Assembly: GCA_964608495.1 (NCBI GenBank)
Contig: CAZSOQ010000178.1
Coordinates: 1 to 11,087, forward strand
Direction of reading: 5' to 3'
From: JAKORR01 sp964608495
GTDB taxonomy: Bacteria; Armatimonadota; Zipacnadia; Zipacnadales; FEN-943
Length of the DNA stretch: 11,087 nucleotides
Shown: positions 1 through 6,063 of the stretch, piece after piece
Position numbering within the stretch: the stretch's first letter is position 1
Layout: every line of letters begins with the position of its first letter
Translations under genes and position numbers: made by a program
Notes under the pieces: generated by a model
Seen by the model: the letters and a program-made list of their open reading frames with translations, nothing else
The model's database searches: none
What the model was told of the DNA's origin: nothing

Positions 1-75
1 GTGGGAAGTGAGGGCGGAAGGGGCGGGACGGCCCGGCGCACCGAAGATCGAGACGCAACCCTGGAGGTCAGGCCT

Positions 76-1653
76 GTGCTGCGACGACTCGACCTGCCGG
101 TCCTCGCCGCCGTGTTGCTGGCCGGAGCGGTGTTCGCGCGGACGCGGTGCCCCGAAAGGTCCTTCGACATCTGGTGGCACATGCAGACCGGCCAGTGGAT
201 CGTGGCCCACGGGGCCGTCCCCAAGACCGACCCCTTCTCCTACACGAAGCCCGACACCCGCTGGATCGCCCACGAGTGGGCGACGGACGTGCTGCTCCAC
301 AAGCTGTACGAGCGCTGGGGCCTGTATGGGCTGTCGCTCTTCCGGCAGGGCGTGGCGACGGCTTCGGCGGTGCTGCTTTACCTGCTGTGCGCGGGCGCGG
401 GGGCGCACCCGCTGGTTGCCTACGTTGCCGGACTGCTGCTGATCCAGTTCCTCGGCCCGACCCTGAACGCCCGCCCACAGATGCTCCTGCCCCTGCTCTT
501 CCTGACGGCCCTGCACCTGCTCACCGCTCACCGGCGCGGGCGGAAGTGGGCGATCTGGGGCATCCCCGTCCTGGCCGTGGTCTGGGCCAACGTCCACGGC
601 GGCTTCATCGTCCTGTACATCACCATCGGCATCTATGCCCTGGACCGGCTGTTCGCGGCAAGACCGGAGGGCGCGCTGGGCCCCACACGCCGACTGCGCG
701 AGAGGCTGAACCTGCGGGCCTTCGGCGGCGTGGCGCTCGTGGGCCTGGTGGCTCTGGTGGCGACGCTGCTCAACCCCAACGGCCTGGCAGGGGCCCTGTA
801 CCCCCTGGAGTACTTCGTCGGCGGGAGCAAGTGGAGCACCAACATCGTCACCGAGTACGCGTCCCCCGACTTCGCCAAGACCTACATGATGATACCGGGC
901 CTGGCGCTGATGGCGCTGATCGGCGTGCTGCTGGTGTCGCGGGCCGTGCCCACGGTCTTCGAGGGCCTGCTTCTGGTCTTCTTCACCTACAGCTTCCTGC
1001 GCTGGCAGCGCATGGTGGGGATCTACGGCATCGTGGTGCTCCTGGCCCTGGCGCAGCACGTGACGGACTACTTCCGCCTGCGCTACCGGCCCAGCCCGGG
1101 GCCGAGCAATCCGGTGCTCGTGGGGACGCTACTGGCGGTGAGCGCGGTGTTGTTCGTGGTGGGCTGGCCGTGGCTGTTCCCGGTGGCGAAGATGGTGGAT
1201 ATGACGCGCTACCCGGCGCGGACGCTCGAGGCCGCCCGCCTGAACGGCGTGCGCGGCAATCTGCTGAACACGTACCACTACGGCGGGTACATCATCTGGC
1301 AGACCTACCCCGAGCGGCTGGTGTTCATAGACGGTCGGGCGGACCTGTACGGCAAGGCGCACTACGAGGCCTACCAGACGATGGTCTACGCCGAGCCGGG
1401 CTGGCAGCAGGCCCTCAGGCGATACGACATCGCCTGGGTGCTGCTGGAGCGGGAAAGACCGCTTGCCAAGGTGCTCAGGGAACGGGCGGACTGGCACGTG
1501 CTGTACGCGGACCGCACTAACGTGGTGATGGTGCGGGACGGTGCGCCCAATGCGGCGCTGGTCAGGCGCATCAAGGCCGGGAAGGTGATCCGGCCAGCCG
1601 CCACGGTCCTGCCTCGCGGGGCCAGGGGCCCGCGTGGGACGGACAGGGCGTGA
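76..1653 (+). CDS. Multi-pass membrane protein, GT-C glycosyltransferase-like, function unknown
   Basis: A 525-residue protein is read from a GTG at 76, which has GGAGG at 63-67 with 8 nt spacing. The same frame is open to a GTG at base 1, so a longer N-terminus or a start outside the window cannot be excluded, but the upstream stretch lacks a hydrophobic start. After a first membrane segment (about residues 5-21) comes the block DIWWHMQTG (31-39), then DPFSYT (52-57) and WIAHEW (63-68), followed by many hydrophobic helices to about residue 375. The C-terminus is a soluble domain with GNLLNTYHYGGYIIW, VFIDGRADLYG and WVLLERERPLA. This D-x-WWH...DPFS...EW arrangement with an FIDGR tail occurs in poorly characterised bacterial membrane proteins resembling GT-C (lipid-linked sugar) transferases. 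The catalytic role and substrate are inference; D31 in the first outer loop would be the candidate key acid. It converges with the regulator pair at 1694. Confidence 0.8.
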   Translation: MLRRLDLPVLAAVLLAGAVFARTRCPERSFDIWWHMQTGQWIVAHGAVPKTDPFSYTKPDTRWIAHEWATDVLLHKLYERWGLYGLSLFRQGVATASAVLLYLLCAGAGAHPLVAYVAGLLLIQFLGPTLNARPQMLLPLLFLTALHLLTAHRRGRKWAIWGIPVLAVVWANVHGGFIVLYITIGIYALDRLFAARPEGALGPTRRLRERLNLRAFGGVALVGLVALVATLLNPNGLAGALYPLEYFVGGSKWSTNIVTEYASPDFAKTYMMIPGLALMALIGVLLVSRAVPTVFEGLLLVFFTYSFLRWQRMVGIYGIVVLLALAQHVTDYFRLRYRPSPGPSNPVLVGTLLAVSAVLFVVGWPWLFPVAKMVDMTRYPARTLEAARLNGVRGNLLNTYHYGGYIIWQTYPERLVFIDGRADLYGKAHYEAYQTMVYAEPGWQQALRRYDIAWVLLERERPLAKVLRERADWHVLYADRTNVVMVRDGAPNAALVRRIKAGKVIRPAATVLPRGARGPRGTDRA

Positions 1654-1671
1654 GACCGCCGGCTCGCGGTC
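1654..1671. terminator. Hairpin in convergent gap, possible terminator
   Basis: GACCGC (1654-1659) and GCGGTC (1666-1671) form a 6-bp stem with a 6-nt loop directly after the stop codon of the membrane protein gene, in the 40-bp gap between two converging genes. No T-run follows on either strand, so this is at best a weak or Rho-assisted terminator. Confidence 0.35.
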
Positions 1672-1693
1672 GGCGGCACGCGCAGGCCGCGGT

Positions 1694-2260
1694 CTACAGG
1701 CTGTCCGTGTCCTTGCCGAACAGGTACCAGCGGCGCTTGCAGACGCCGTCCTCGAGACATTCCTCCTCGCCGGGCGCGCAGTGGTGCTCCTCGTCATAGC
1801 CGAAGCGGTTCACGTCCTCGACGTAGATGGCGAGGATCTGGTTCTCGGCCGCGCCCTGGTTGTGCCGCGCTCGCCACACGCGCAGTCGGCGGTGCGCGCT
1901 GGCTATCATGCCGATGACCTTGGCGCGCGACAGCCCCAGCACTCTGGCGACGCGACCGGCCCGCCGATGCCTCAGCCACAGGATCACGGCCTGCCGCTCG
2001 AGGTGCGTGCAGCCCGCGGCCCGCATCTGCTCCTGCAGGATGTACGGGTCCAGCGCGACGTCCACGGGCACGATCTGCTCGGTGGGACCCAGCAGGGCGC
2101 GGTGCCTGGCCCTCCCGGGGTAGCCGCCGTCGCCCTCGTCATCGAGGTCGCCGTCGAGACCGTCCAGGACGTCGAGGTCGTCGAGCCCGTCGAGGGGGTC
2201 TCGGGACTGGTCGAGTCCATCCTGGGCCTCTCGATCGCCGTGGCGGCGGGGACGGGTCAT
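1694..2260 (-). CDS. Sigma region 4-like HTH protein with Asp-rich N-terminus and Cys/His cluster
   Basis: A 188-residue protein starts at the ATG at 2260, which overlaps the stop of the upstream gene as ATGA and has GGGAGGG 6 nt upstream. The open frame runs on to 2485, but that extension is only the other frame of the upstream gene. Residues 24-44 are an acidic Asp/Leu/Gly run (DGLDDLDVLDGLDGDLDD). Residues 85-127 read like sigma-70 region 4: LERQAVILWL, then RVARVLGLSRAKVIGMI and SAHRRLR. There is no region 2, so it is not a complete sigma factor. The C-terminus has HHC at 159-161, C168 and C174, giving C-x6-C-x5-C, a possible metal site. A role as a DNA-binding regulator is inferred from the HTH; targets are unknown. 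It is translationally coupled to the 72-residue HTH-like gene. Confidence 0.7.
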   Translation of the reverse strand: MTRPRRHGDREAQDGLDQSRDPLDGLDDLDVLDGLDGDLDDEGDGGYPGRARHRALLGPTEQIVPVDVALDPYILQEQMRAAGCTHLERQAVILWLRHRRAGRVARVLGLSRAKVIGMIASAHRRLRVWRARHNQGAAENQILAIYVEDVNRFGYDEEHHCAPGEEECLEDGVCKRRWYLFGKDTDSL

Positions 2261-2475
2261 CGGTTGCCCTCCCGCAGGCGAGACGGGTCCGCCGTGGCGG
2301 CGGGGCTGCCCATGAGCACCTGGTACTGGGCCTGGGAAAGGGTGTGCCGGTAACGCCGCATCCACTGCCGGAACCACCAGGCGTGCCGACAGCTCGCGCC
2401 CAGCAAGCGGGCGAGCTCGGACACATCGCGATAGCGGAGCTTGAGGACGAGCTTCTGGCGTGACTCGCTTCCCAT
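2257..2475 (-). CDS. Small HTH-like protein, first gene of a coupled pair
   Basis: A 72-residue basic protein starts at the ATG at 2475, with AAGGAG (complement of 2486-2491) 10 nt upstream. Its stop TGA (2257-2259) overlaps the ATG of the next gene by 4 bp, which argues that it is real and co-translated. The core, roughly residues 18-41 (VSELARLLGA followed by WWFRQWMRRYR), looks like a compact helix-turn-helix with a basic, tryptophan-rich recognition region. I cannot name a family. The frame stays open far upstream, to 3885, but that is the antisense of the propeller gene and has no suitable start. The start codon lies directly after a perfect inverted repeat (2476-2508), suggesting control at its ribosome binding site. 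It could instead be a degenerate fragment of a larger phage- or transposon-type DNA-binding protein. Confidence 0.6.
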   Translation of the reverse strand: MGSESRQKLVLKLRYRDVSELARLLGASCRHAWWFRQWMRRYRHTLSQAQYQVLMGSPAATADPSRLREGNR

Positions 2476-2508
2476 CTGGCCCCATCTCCTTCGTGAAGAT
2501 GGGGCCAG
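2476..2508 (-). promoter_or_regulatory. Perfect 12-bp inverted repeat covering the ribosome binding site
   Basis: CTGGCCCCATCT (2476-2487) and AGATGGGGCCAG (2497-2508) are exact reverse complements separated by 9 nt (2488-2496). In the minus-strand transcript the hairpin ends one base before the ATG of the 72-residue gene, and the AAGGAG Shine-Dalgarno is split between loop and 3' arm. As RNA it could hide the ribosome binding site; as DNA it is a well-formed operator for a dimeric regulator. The structure is seen directly; the function is inferred. Confidence 0.6.
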
Positions 2509-2784
2509 CCTAGGTCCGCGCTGTGGGCAAAGTCCTGGCAGCGTCGGGACTTTTCCTGGATTCTTCCGGGCAGGAACCGGGCATCTACCGGGCAGGAACC
2601 TGGCACCGATTGGGCGCGAAGGCGAGTCCCGCGCAGCCGGGACGGGGAGGACGAGGCACCCGAACGGGGAACATCCACAACGCGGCCTGGGTGGGCGGCC
2701 CGCGACGCGCGCCCGGCTGGCTCGCGAAGACGTGGCGGTCTGTGCTGCCGAGCAGGGACAGGCACGGCAGGGGGCGGGGATGTA
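2509..2784. other. Divergent spacer between regulator pair and propeller gene
   Basis: Together with the palindrome, this makes a 309-base stretch (2476-2784) without a convincing gene. It should hold the promoters of both divergent units, but I found no good -35/-10 pair on either strand. What it visibly holds is a pair of 13-bp direct repeats at 2566-2600 and an inverted TTCCTG half-site at 2553-2558. Short open frames here lack ribosome binding sites and family resemblance. Confidence 0.5.
2566..2600. repeat. Two 13-bp direct repeats, 22-bp period
   Basis: CCGGGCAGGAACC occurs at 2566-2578 and again at 2588-2600. The match extends four more bases (GGCA) on the right with one mismatch. The start-to-start distance is 22 bp, about two helical turns. 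An inverted core, TTCCTG, lies at 2553-2558. The spacing and the divergent-promoter position suggest binding sites for a regulator, perhaps one of the two adjacent HTH proteins; that link is inference. Confidence 0.5.
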
Positions 2785-4071
2785 GTGGAGCGCGCGATGG
2801 TGGTCATCGGGTTGGCCTGGACTGCGGGGGCGATCCTCCCAACGGTCGCGGGTGCCGATTCGGTCTTCCCCGAGACGCGTATCACCTACAACATCAGGAC
2901 TGATGAGTACCCCGTGGTGAACAGTCGTGGCGACCTGGCCTGGCGCTACCGGGAAGTATCGGACTACGAGATCATGACCTACACCGGCAGTGGTGGGGTG
3001 GTGCAGGTCACGAGCGACGAGGACGACGACTACTACCCGCAGATCAACGGCCAGGGGCAGGTGGTGTGGCGAAGCTGGGATGGGCACGACTACGAGATAG
3101 ACATGTACGATCCCGTGACGGGGCTGAAGACACTGACGAACAACGACTACAAGGACGACTACGCGCCGCAGATCAACGACGCCGGGCAGGTGGTGTGGTG
3201 CGGAAAGGACCCCAGCGGGACGGACGATGAGATCTTCCGGTACGAGCTCGACGGCAGCACGACGCGGATCACGACGAACAACTACTACGACTGGGACCCG
3301 CAGATCAACGAGCGGGGCGAGGTGACGTGGTGGGGAGGCAGCAACTGGGACGCGTGTGAGATCTACCTGTATGACACGGAGGGCCACACGGAGCCGATAA
3401 CGTCGAACGACCACAGGGACGACTCGCCGCAGATCAACGATCGGGGGCAGGTGGCGTGGGTGGGAGGAGAGATATTCGGGGAGTACGAAGTGTACATCTG
3501 GGACCCCCAGGAAGGGACGACGCAGATAACGAGCGGGGCCGATGAGGCCCAGAACGAGCGGATCAACAAGCTGGGGCAGGTTGTCTGGATCGCCTACGAC
3601 GGCGACTTCGAGATCTTCCTGTACGACACGGATGGCTCGACGCGGCAGATAACCGACAACGACTACGACGACTACTGGCCGAGACTGAACGACATGGGCT
3701 GGGTGGTGTGGTACGGGACGCCGACGGGGACGTACGACTCGGAGATCTTCATGTGGCGGCCCGAGGACGGGATCACACAGCTTACCGACAACTTCCGGCA
3801 AGACCGGCACCCCGAGATGAGCGGGCGATGGATCACGTGGGAGCGGGACGAGACGGGAGTCGGGACTGAGATCTACGAGACCCACATCCCGGAGCCGGGG
3901 ACGTTGGCCCTGATGGCGCTGGGGCTACCCGCGGTAGCGCTGCGAAGACGCCGGCGCTGCGGGACGCCCCTTGCGCGGCGCGAGGGCACCCGCCGCGGCC
4001 GAGGGCTGCGGCTACAGCGCGCGGCTGGATGCGCTAGACGTACTCGATGGTGCTCGGGGGCTTGGGGGTGA
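2785..4071 (+). CDS. Secreted eight-repeat beta-propeller protein with PEP-CTERM anchor
   Basis: A 428-residue protein is read from GTG 2785; ATG 2797, with GGAG 6 nt upstream, is an equally good start. Residues 1-24 look like a signal peptide (hydrophobic 5-22, AGA at 22-24). Eight repeats of about 41-44 residues follow, beginning at 42, 84, 127, 171, 214, 257, 298 and 342. Each follows the pattern PQIN-x2-GQVVW, then EIF-x-YD, G-x-T-x-QIT, and an Asp/Tyr-rich loop. This is a TolB/WD40-like propeller pattern. The eighth repeat lacks its last strand, which the segment TRITYN (31-36) could supply. PEPG at 369-372, a hydrophobic stretch 373-386 and five arginines 387-391 form a PEP-CTERM sorting signal, read by an exosortase in known systems, so the product is probably exported and surface-associated. 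A further 37 Arg-rich residues after the arginines are unusual. Ligand unknown. Confidence 0.85.
   Translation: MERAMVVIGLAWTAGAILPTVAGADSVFPETRITYNIRTDEYPVVNSRGDLAWRYREVSDYEIMTYTGSGGVVQVTSDEDDDYYPQINGQGQVVWRSWDGHDYEIDMYDPVTGLKTLTNNDYKDDYAPQINDAGQVVWCGKDPSGTDDEIFRYELDGSTTRITTNNYYDWDPQINERGEVTWWGGSNWDACEIYLYDTEGHTEPITSNDHRDDSPQINDRGQVAWVGGEIFGEYEVYIWDPQEGTTQITSGADEAQNERINKLGQVVWIAYDGDFEIFLYDTDGSTRQITDNDYDDYWPRLNDMGWVVWYGTPTGTYDSEIFMWRPEDGITQLTDNFRQDRHPEMSGRWITWERDETGVGTEIYETHIPEPGTLALMALGLPAVALRRRRRCGTPLARREGTRRGRGLRLQRAAGCARRTRWCSGAWG
2908..3888 (+). repeat. Eight tandem propeller-blade repeats
   Basis: This is the protein-level repeat array in the PEP-CTERM protein, with eight in-frame units, each anchored by a G-x-(V/L/I)-x-W-type strand. 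Unit lengths are 42, 43, 44, 43, 43, 41, 44 and 27 residues. The nucleotide sequence is only partly conserved between units (for example CCGCAGATCAACG recurs), so the duplications are not very recent or have been selected mainly at the protein level. Confidence 0.8.
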
Positions 4072-4966
4072 GGTCGTAGAGGACCTTGATCACACCCGGC
4101 ACCTCGGCGCAGATGCGCTCCTGCAGCCGCACCAGCACCTCCCAGGGCACCTGCACGACCGCGGCCGTCATGGCGTCTGTGGAATGCACGGCGCGGACGG
4201 CGATGATCTGGCCCAGCTCGCGCCCGCCGTCGCGCAGGCCCGTCGCCCGGTCGCTGAATAGCACCGCCAAGCACTGGAAGGGCTCGAAGGGCGCCAGCTC
4301 CTCCTCGACGATCGCCTGGGCGTCGCGCACGGTCGCGACACGCTCGGGCGTAACCTCGCCGACCACGCGCGTGGCGAGGCCCGGGCCGGGGAAGGGCTGG
4401 CGTTCGCTGATCTCTGGGGGCAGGCCGAGGGCGCGGGCGACCTCGCGCACCTCGTGCTTGAACAGGGTCCGCAGAGGCTCGAGGATCTGCAGGCCGTAGC
4501 GGGCGGTGGGGTCAATGCCGATCTGCTCGAGGATGTTGTGCTGCGTCTTGATGCCCTTCTGGGTCTCGATGACGTCGGCGGCGATGGTGCCCTGGAGCAT
4601 GAAGGCAGCGCCGCCCTCTCTCACGGCGTCGCCGAGGGTGCTGTAGAAGGTGTCGCGGAAGGCCTTGCGCTTCTCCTCGGGGTCGGCGTGGCCCTTGAGC
4701 GCCGCGAAGAAGCGGTCCGCGACGTCGAGGATGCGGACAGTGGTGCCCAGGTCCGCGAAGAGGAGCCGCACGGTCGGCCCCTCGTCCTTGCGCATGAGGC
4801 CGTCGTCCAGGAACAGGCAGTCGAGCTGGTCGCCGACGGCGCGATGGCCGAGCAGGGCGACAGCCGAGCTGTCCACGCCGCCCGAGAGCGCCACCAGGGC
4901 CTTCTCGTCCCCCACAGTCCGCCTGATCGCCTCCACCTGCTCGTCAATGAAGGCCTGAACTTCCAT
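4034..4966 (-). CDS. guaA: GMP synthase ATP-pyrophosphatase subunit, without glutaminase domain
   Basis: A 310-residue protein starts at the ATG at 4966, with AAGGAGGAG about 5 nt upstream. It matches the synthetase half of GMP synthase, which adenylates XMP and aminates it to GMP in the cytoplasm. The PP-loop SGGVDSS is at residues 28-34, followed by FLDDGLMRKDE (52-62), QGTIAADVIE (125-134), EPLRTLFKHEVR (163-174) and QPFPGPGLATRVVGEVTPE (190-208). The C-terminal dimerisation domain ends TIEYV, where the family usually ends TIEW-E or similar. No N-terminal glutamine amidotransferase domain is present and none is encoded elsewhere in the window, so this is the split, two-subunit form or uses free ammonia. 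The usual IKSHHNVGGLP loop is replaced by IKTQHNILEQIGIDPTARYG (139-158). The gene ends inside the 3' end of the converging propeller gene (38-bp overlap). Confidence 0.88.
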   Translation of the reverse strand: MEVQAFIDEQVEAIRRTVGDEKALVALSGGVDSSAVALLGHRAVGDQLDCLFLDDGLMRKDEGPTVRLLFADLGTTVRILDVADRFFAALKGHADPEEKRKAFRDTFYSTLGDAVREGGAAFMLQGTIAADVIETQKGIKTQHNILEQIGIDPTARYGLQILEPLRTLFKHEVREVARALGLPPEISERQPFPGPGLATRVVGEVTPERVATVRDAQAIVEEELAPFEPFQCLAVLFSDRATGLRDGGRELGQIIAVRAVHSTDAMTAAVVQVPWEVLVRLQERICAEVPGVIKVLYDLTPKPPSTIEYV

Positions 4967-4994
4967 TGCTTCTCCTCCTTGACCAATCCTCACA

Positions 4995-5019
4995 CCTCTG
5001 AGGGCGAGACCCCCAGAGG
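4995..5019 (-). promoter_or_regulatory. Hairpin in guaA leader
   Basis: CCTCTG (4995-5000) pairs with CAGAGG (5014-5019), with an inner GGG/CCC pairing after one mismatch. It sits 28 bp upstream of the guaA start and leaves the Shine-Dalgarno free. No T-run follows on the minus strand. It may be an mRNA stabiliser, a weak terminator or an attenuator; only the stem is seen. Confidence 0.3.
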
Positions 5020-5030
5020 CTGACCGGGTC

Positions 5031-5054
5031 GCCGGGGCGCGGCAGCCCCCCGGC
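5031..5054 (-). terminator. GC-rich hairpin after zinc-ribbon gene
   Basis: GCCGGGG (5031-5037) and CCCCGGC (5048-5054) form a 7-bp GC-only stem with a 10-nt loop, 2 bp past the stop codon of the zinc-ribbon gene. No T-tract follows, so termination is uncertain and partial read-through into guaA is plausible. Confidence 0.35.
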
Positions 5055-5056
5055 CC

Positions 5057-5953
5057 CTAGCGACCGAACAAGTGGACCAGCAGGACGATGATCCCGATGA
5101 GCGCCGCGATGCCCACCACGAGGAAGGCAACCTTCTTCCAGGAGACCGGCTTCTCGCCCGTCAGCTCGCCGCTCTGCCCGTTCACGAACACGTGCCACAG
5201 CTTGCTGCGGTAGCGGTAGGCCAGTGACCAGATGGGCAGGTAGTAGTAGCTCACCGCGTCCAGGTGCCAGCGGGTCGAGACGCGCTCGAGGTACTCGACG
5301 TGAGTGCTGCAGCCCGAGCGTTCGTCGGCCTCGACCAGGTTCTGGATCTGGCCGCGCAGGGCCTCGACTTCCCACTGAGGCTGCACGATCTCCTCGCCGC
5401 CCTCGGCCGCCTCTTCGTCCCCCAGCGTCGTCTCCCAGGGCTCGAGGCGGGTGAGCTCGCGTAGGTCAATCGCCCCGGCGAGGGGTATCCAGTAGGTGTA
5501 GCGGCCGAAGTGCGGGCCGGACTTGTGGTCACGCACCTCGTAGGGCTCCTGCTTGGTGACCTGGTGGGGCTTGCCGTCCGCGCCGGTCGCGGTGGTGGTG
5601 ACGGTACGGTACTCGGTGCGGGAGTCGTAGCCGCTCCAGGCGCTCTCGGCCTCGACCTCGACGCTGGCTGCGGGCACGTGCAGCGCCCGGAGCTTCTCCA
5701 GCGACGACGCGGCCTGCAGGTCGCTGGGGCGGAAGAGGCCCTTGCCGAGCCACTCGCCGAGCATGGCGGCGACCTTCTCGCGCCCCACACGGAAGGGCAG
5801 GGTCACGGCCGTGTCGAGCCGCACGGCCGCATCCTCGGGCGGCACGGGCACGGGGCCCTCCCAGCCGCAGTAGCCACAACGCAACTGGCTGTTGGGCAGG
5901 CGGGTCAGTCCAGCGGCACAGCGTGGGCAGACCAACTCCTCGCTCTGAGCCAT
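5057..5953 (-). CDS. Zinc-ribbon protein with single C-terminal membrane segment
   Basis: A 298-residue protein starts at the ATG at 5953, with GGAGG 6 nt upstream; the in-frame ATG at 5974 has no comparable site. The N-terminus carries C9-x2-C12 and C26-x2-C29 (CPRC, CGYC), a rubredoxin/TFIIB-like zinc ribbon. A long middle region has no motif I can name. Near the end is YYYLPIWSLAYRYRSKLW (236-253) followed by VNGQSGELTGEKP (257-269), a block I recall from uncharacterised zinc-ribbon membrane proteins. Residues 273-295 are a single strongly hydrophobic helix, and the protein ends three residues later (FGR). This predicts a tail-anchored cytoplasmic protein. It lies between the aminotransferase and guaA on the same strand, with 110- and 90-bp gaps. 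Function unknown. Confidence 0.8.
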   Translation of the reverse strand: MAQSEELVCPRCAAGLTRLPNSQLRCGYCGWEGPVPVPPEDAAVRLDTAVTLPFRVGREKVAAMLGEWLGKGLFRPSDLQAASSLEKLRALHVPAASVEVEAESAWSGYDSRTEYRTVTTTATGADGKPHQVTKQEPYEVRDHKSGPHFGRYTYWIPLAGAIDLRELTRLEPWETTLGDEEAAEGGEEIVQPQWEVEALRGQIQNLVEADERSGCSTHVEYLERVSTRWHLDAVSYYYLPIWSLAYRYRSKLWHVFVNGQSGELTGEKPVSWKKVAFLVVGIAALIGIIVLLVHLFGR

Positions 5954-6032
5954 TGCCTTCCTCCCTAGGTTCATGAGAGTCCCGGACCGCTCGCCGGCGA
6001 GGGGCGCGGGCCCGGAGGCGCACTCCCCAAGG

Positions 6033-6061
6033 GCCGGCCCGCGGGCCTGCCCTGGGCCGGC
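6033..6061 (-). terminator. GC-rich hairpin after aminotransferase gene
   Basis: GCCGGCCC (6033-6040) and GGGCCGGC (6054-6061) form a perfect 8-bp stem with a 13-nt loop, starting 2 bp past the aminotransferase stop codon. No T-run follows on the minus strand, so it may be a Rho-assisted terminator or a 3'-end stabiliser. Confidence 0.4.
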
Positions 6062-6063
6062 GG

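Noticed and set aside
2261..2485. N-terminal extension of the 188-residue regulator to 2485
   Set aside because: This stretch is the shifted frame of the 72-residue gene. The ATG at 2260 has its own Shine-Dalgarno and an ATGA coupling overlap.
2257..3885. Long antisense open frame (542 residues) opposite the propeller gene
   Set aside because: It is Val/Arg/Pro-rich low-complexity sequence created by the repeated Asp/Tyr codons on the other strand. Only its last 72 codons, after a proper ribosome binding site, are kept as a gene.
1654..6061. GC-rich hairpins as classical intrinsic terminators
   Set aside because: None is followed by a T-run on the relevant strand, so they are listed only as weak or possible terminators.
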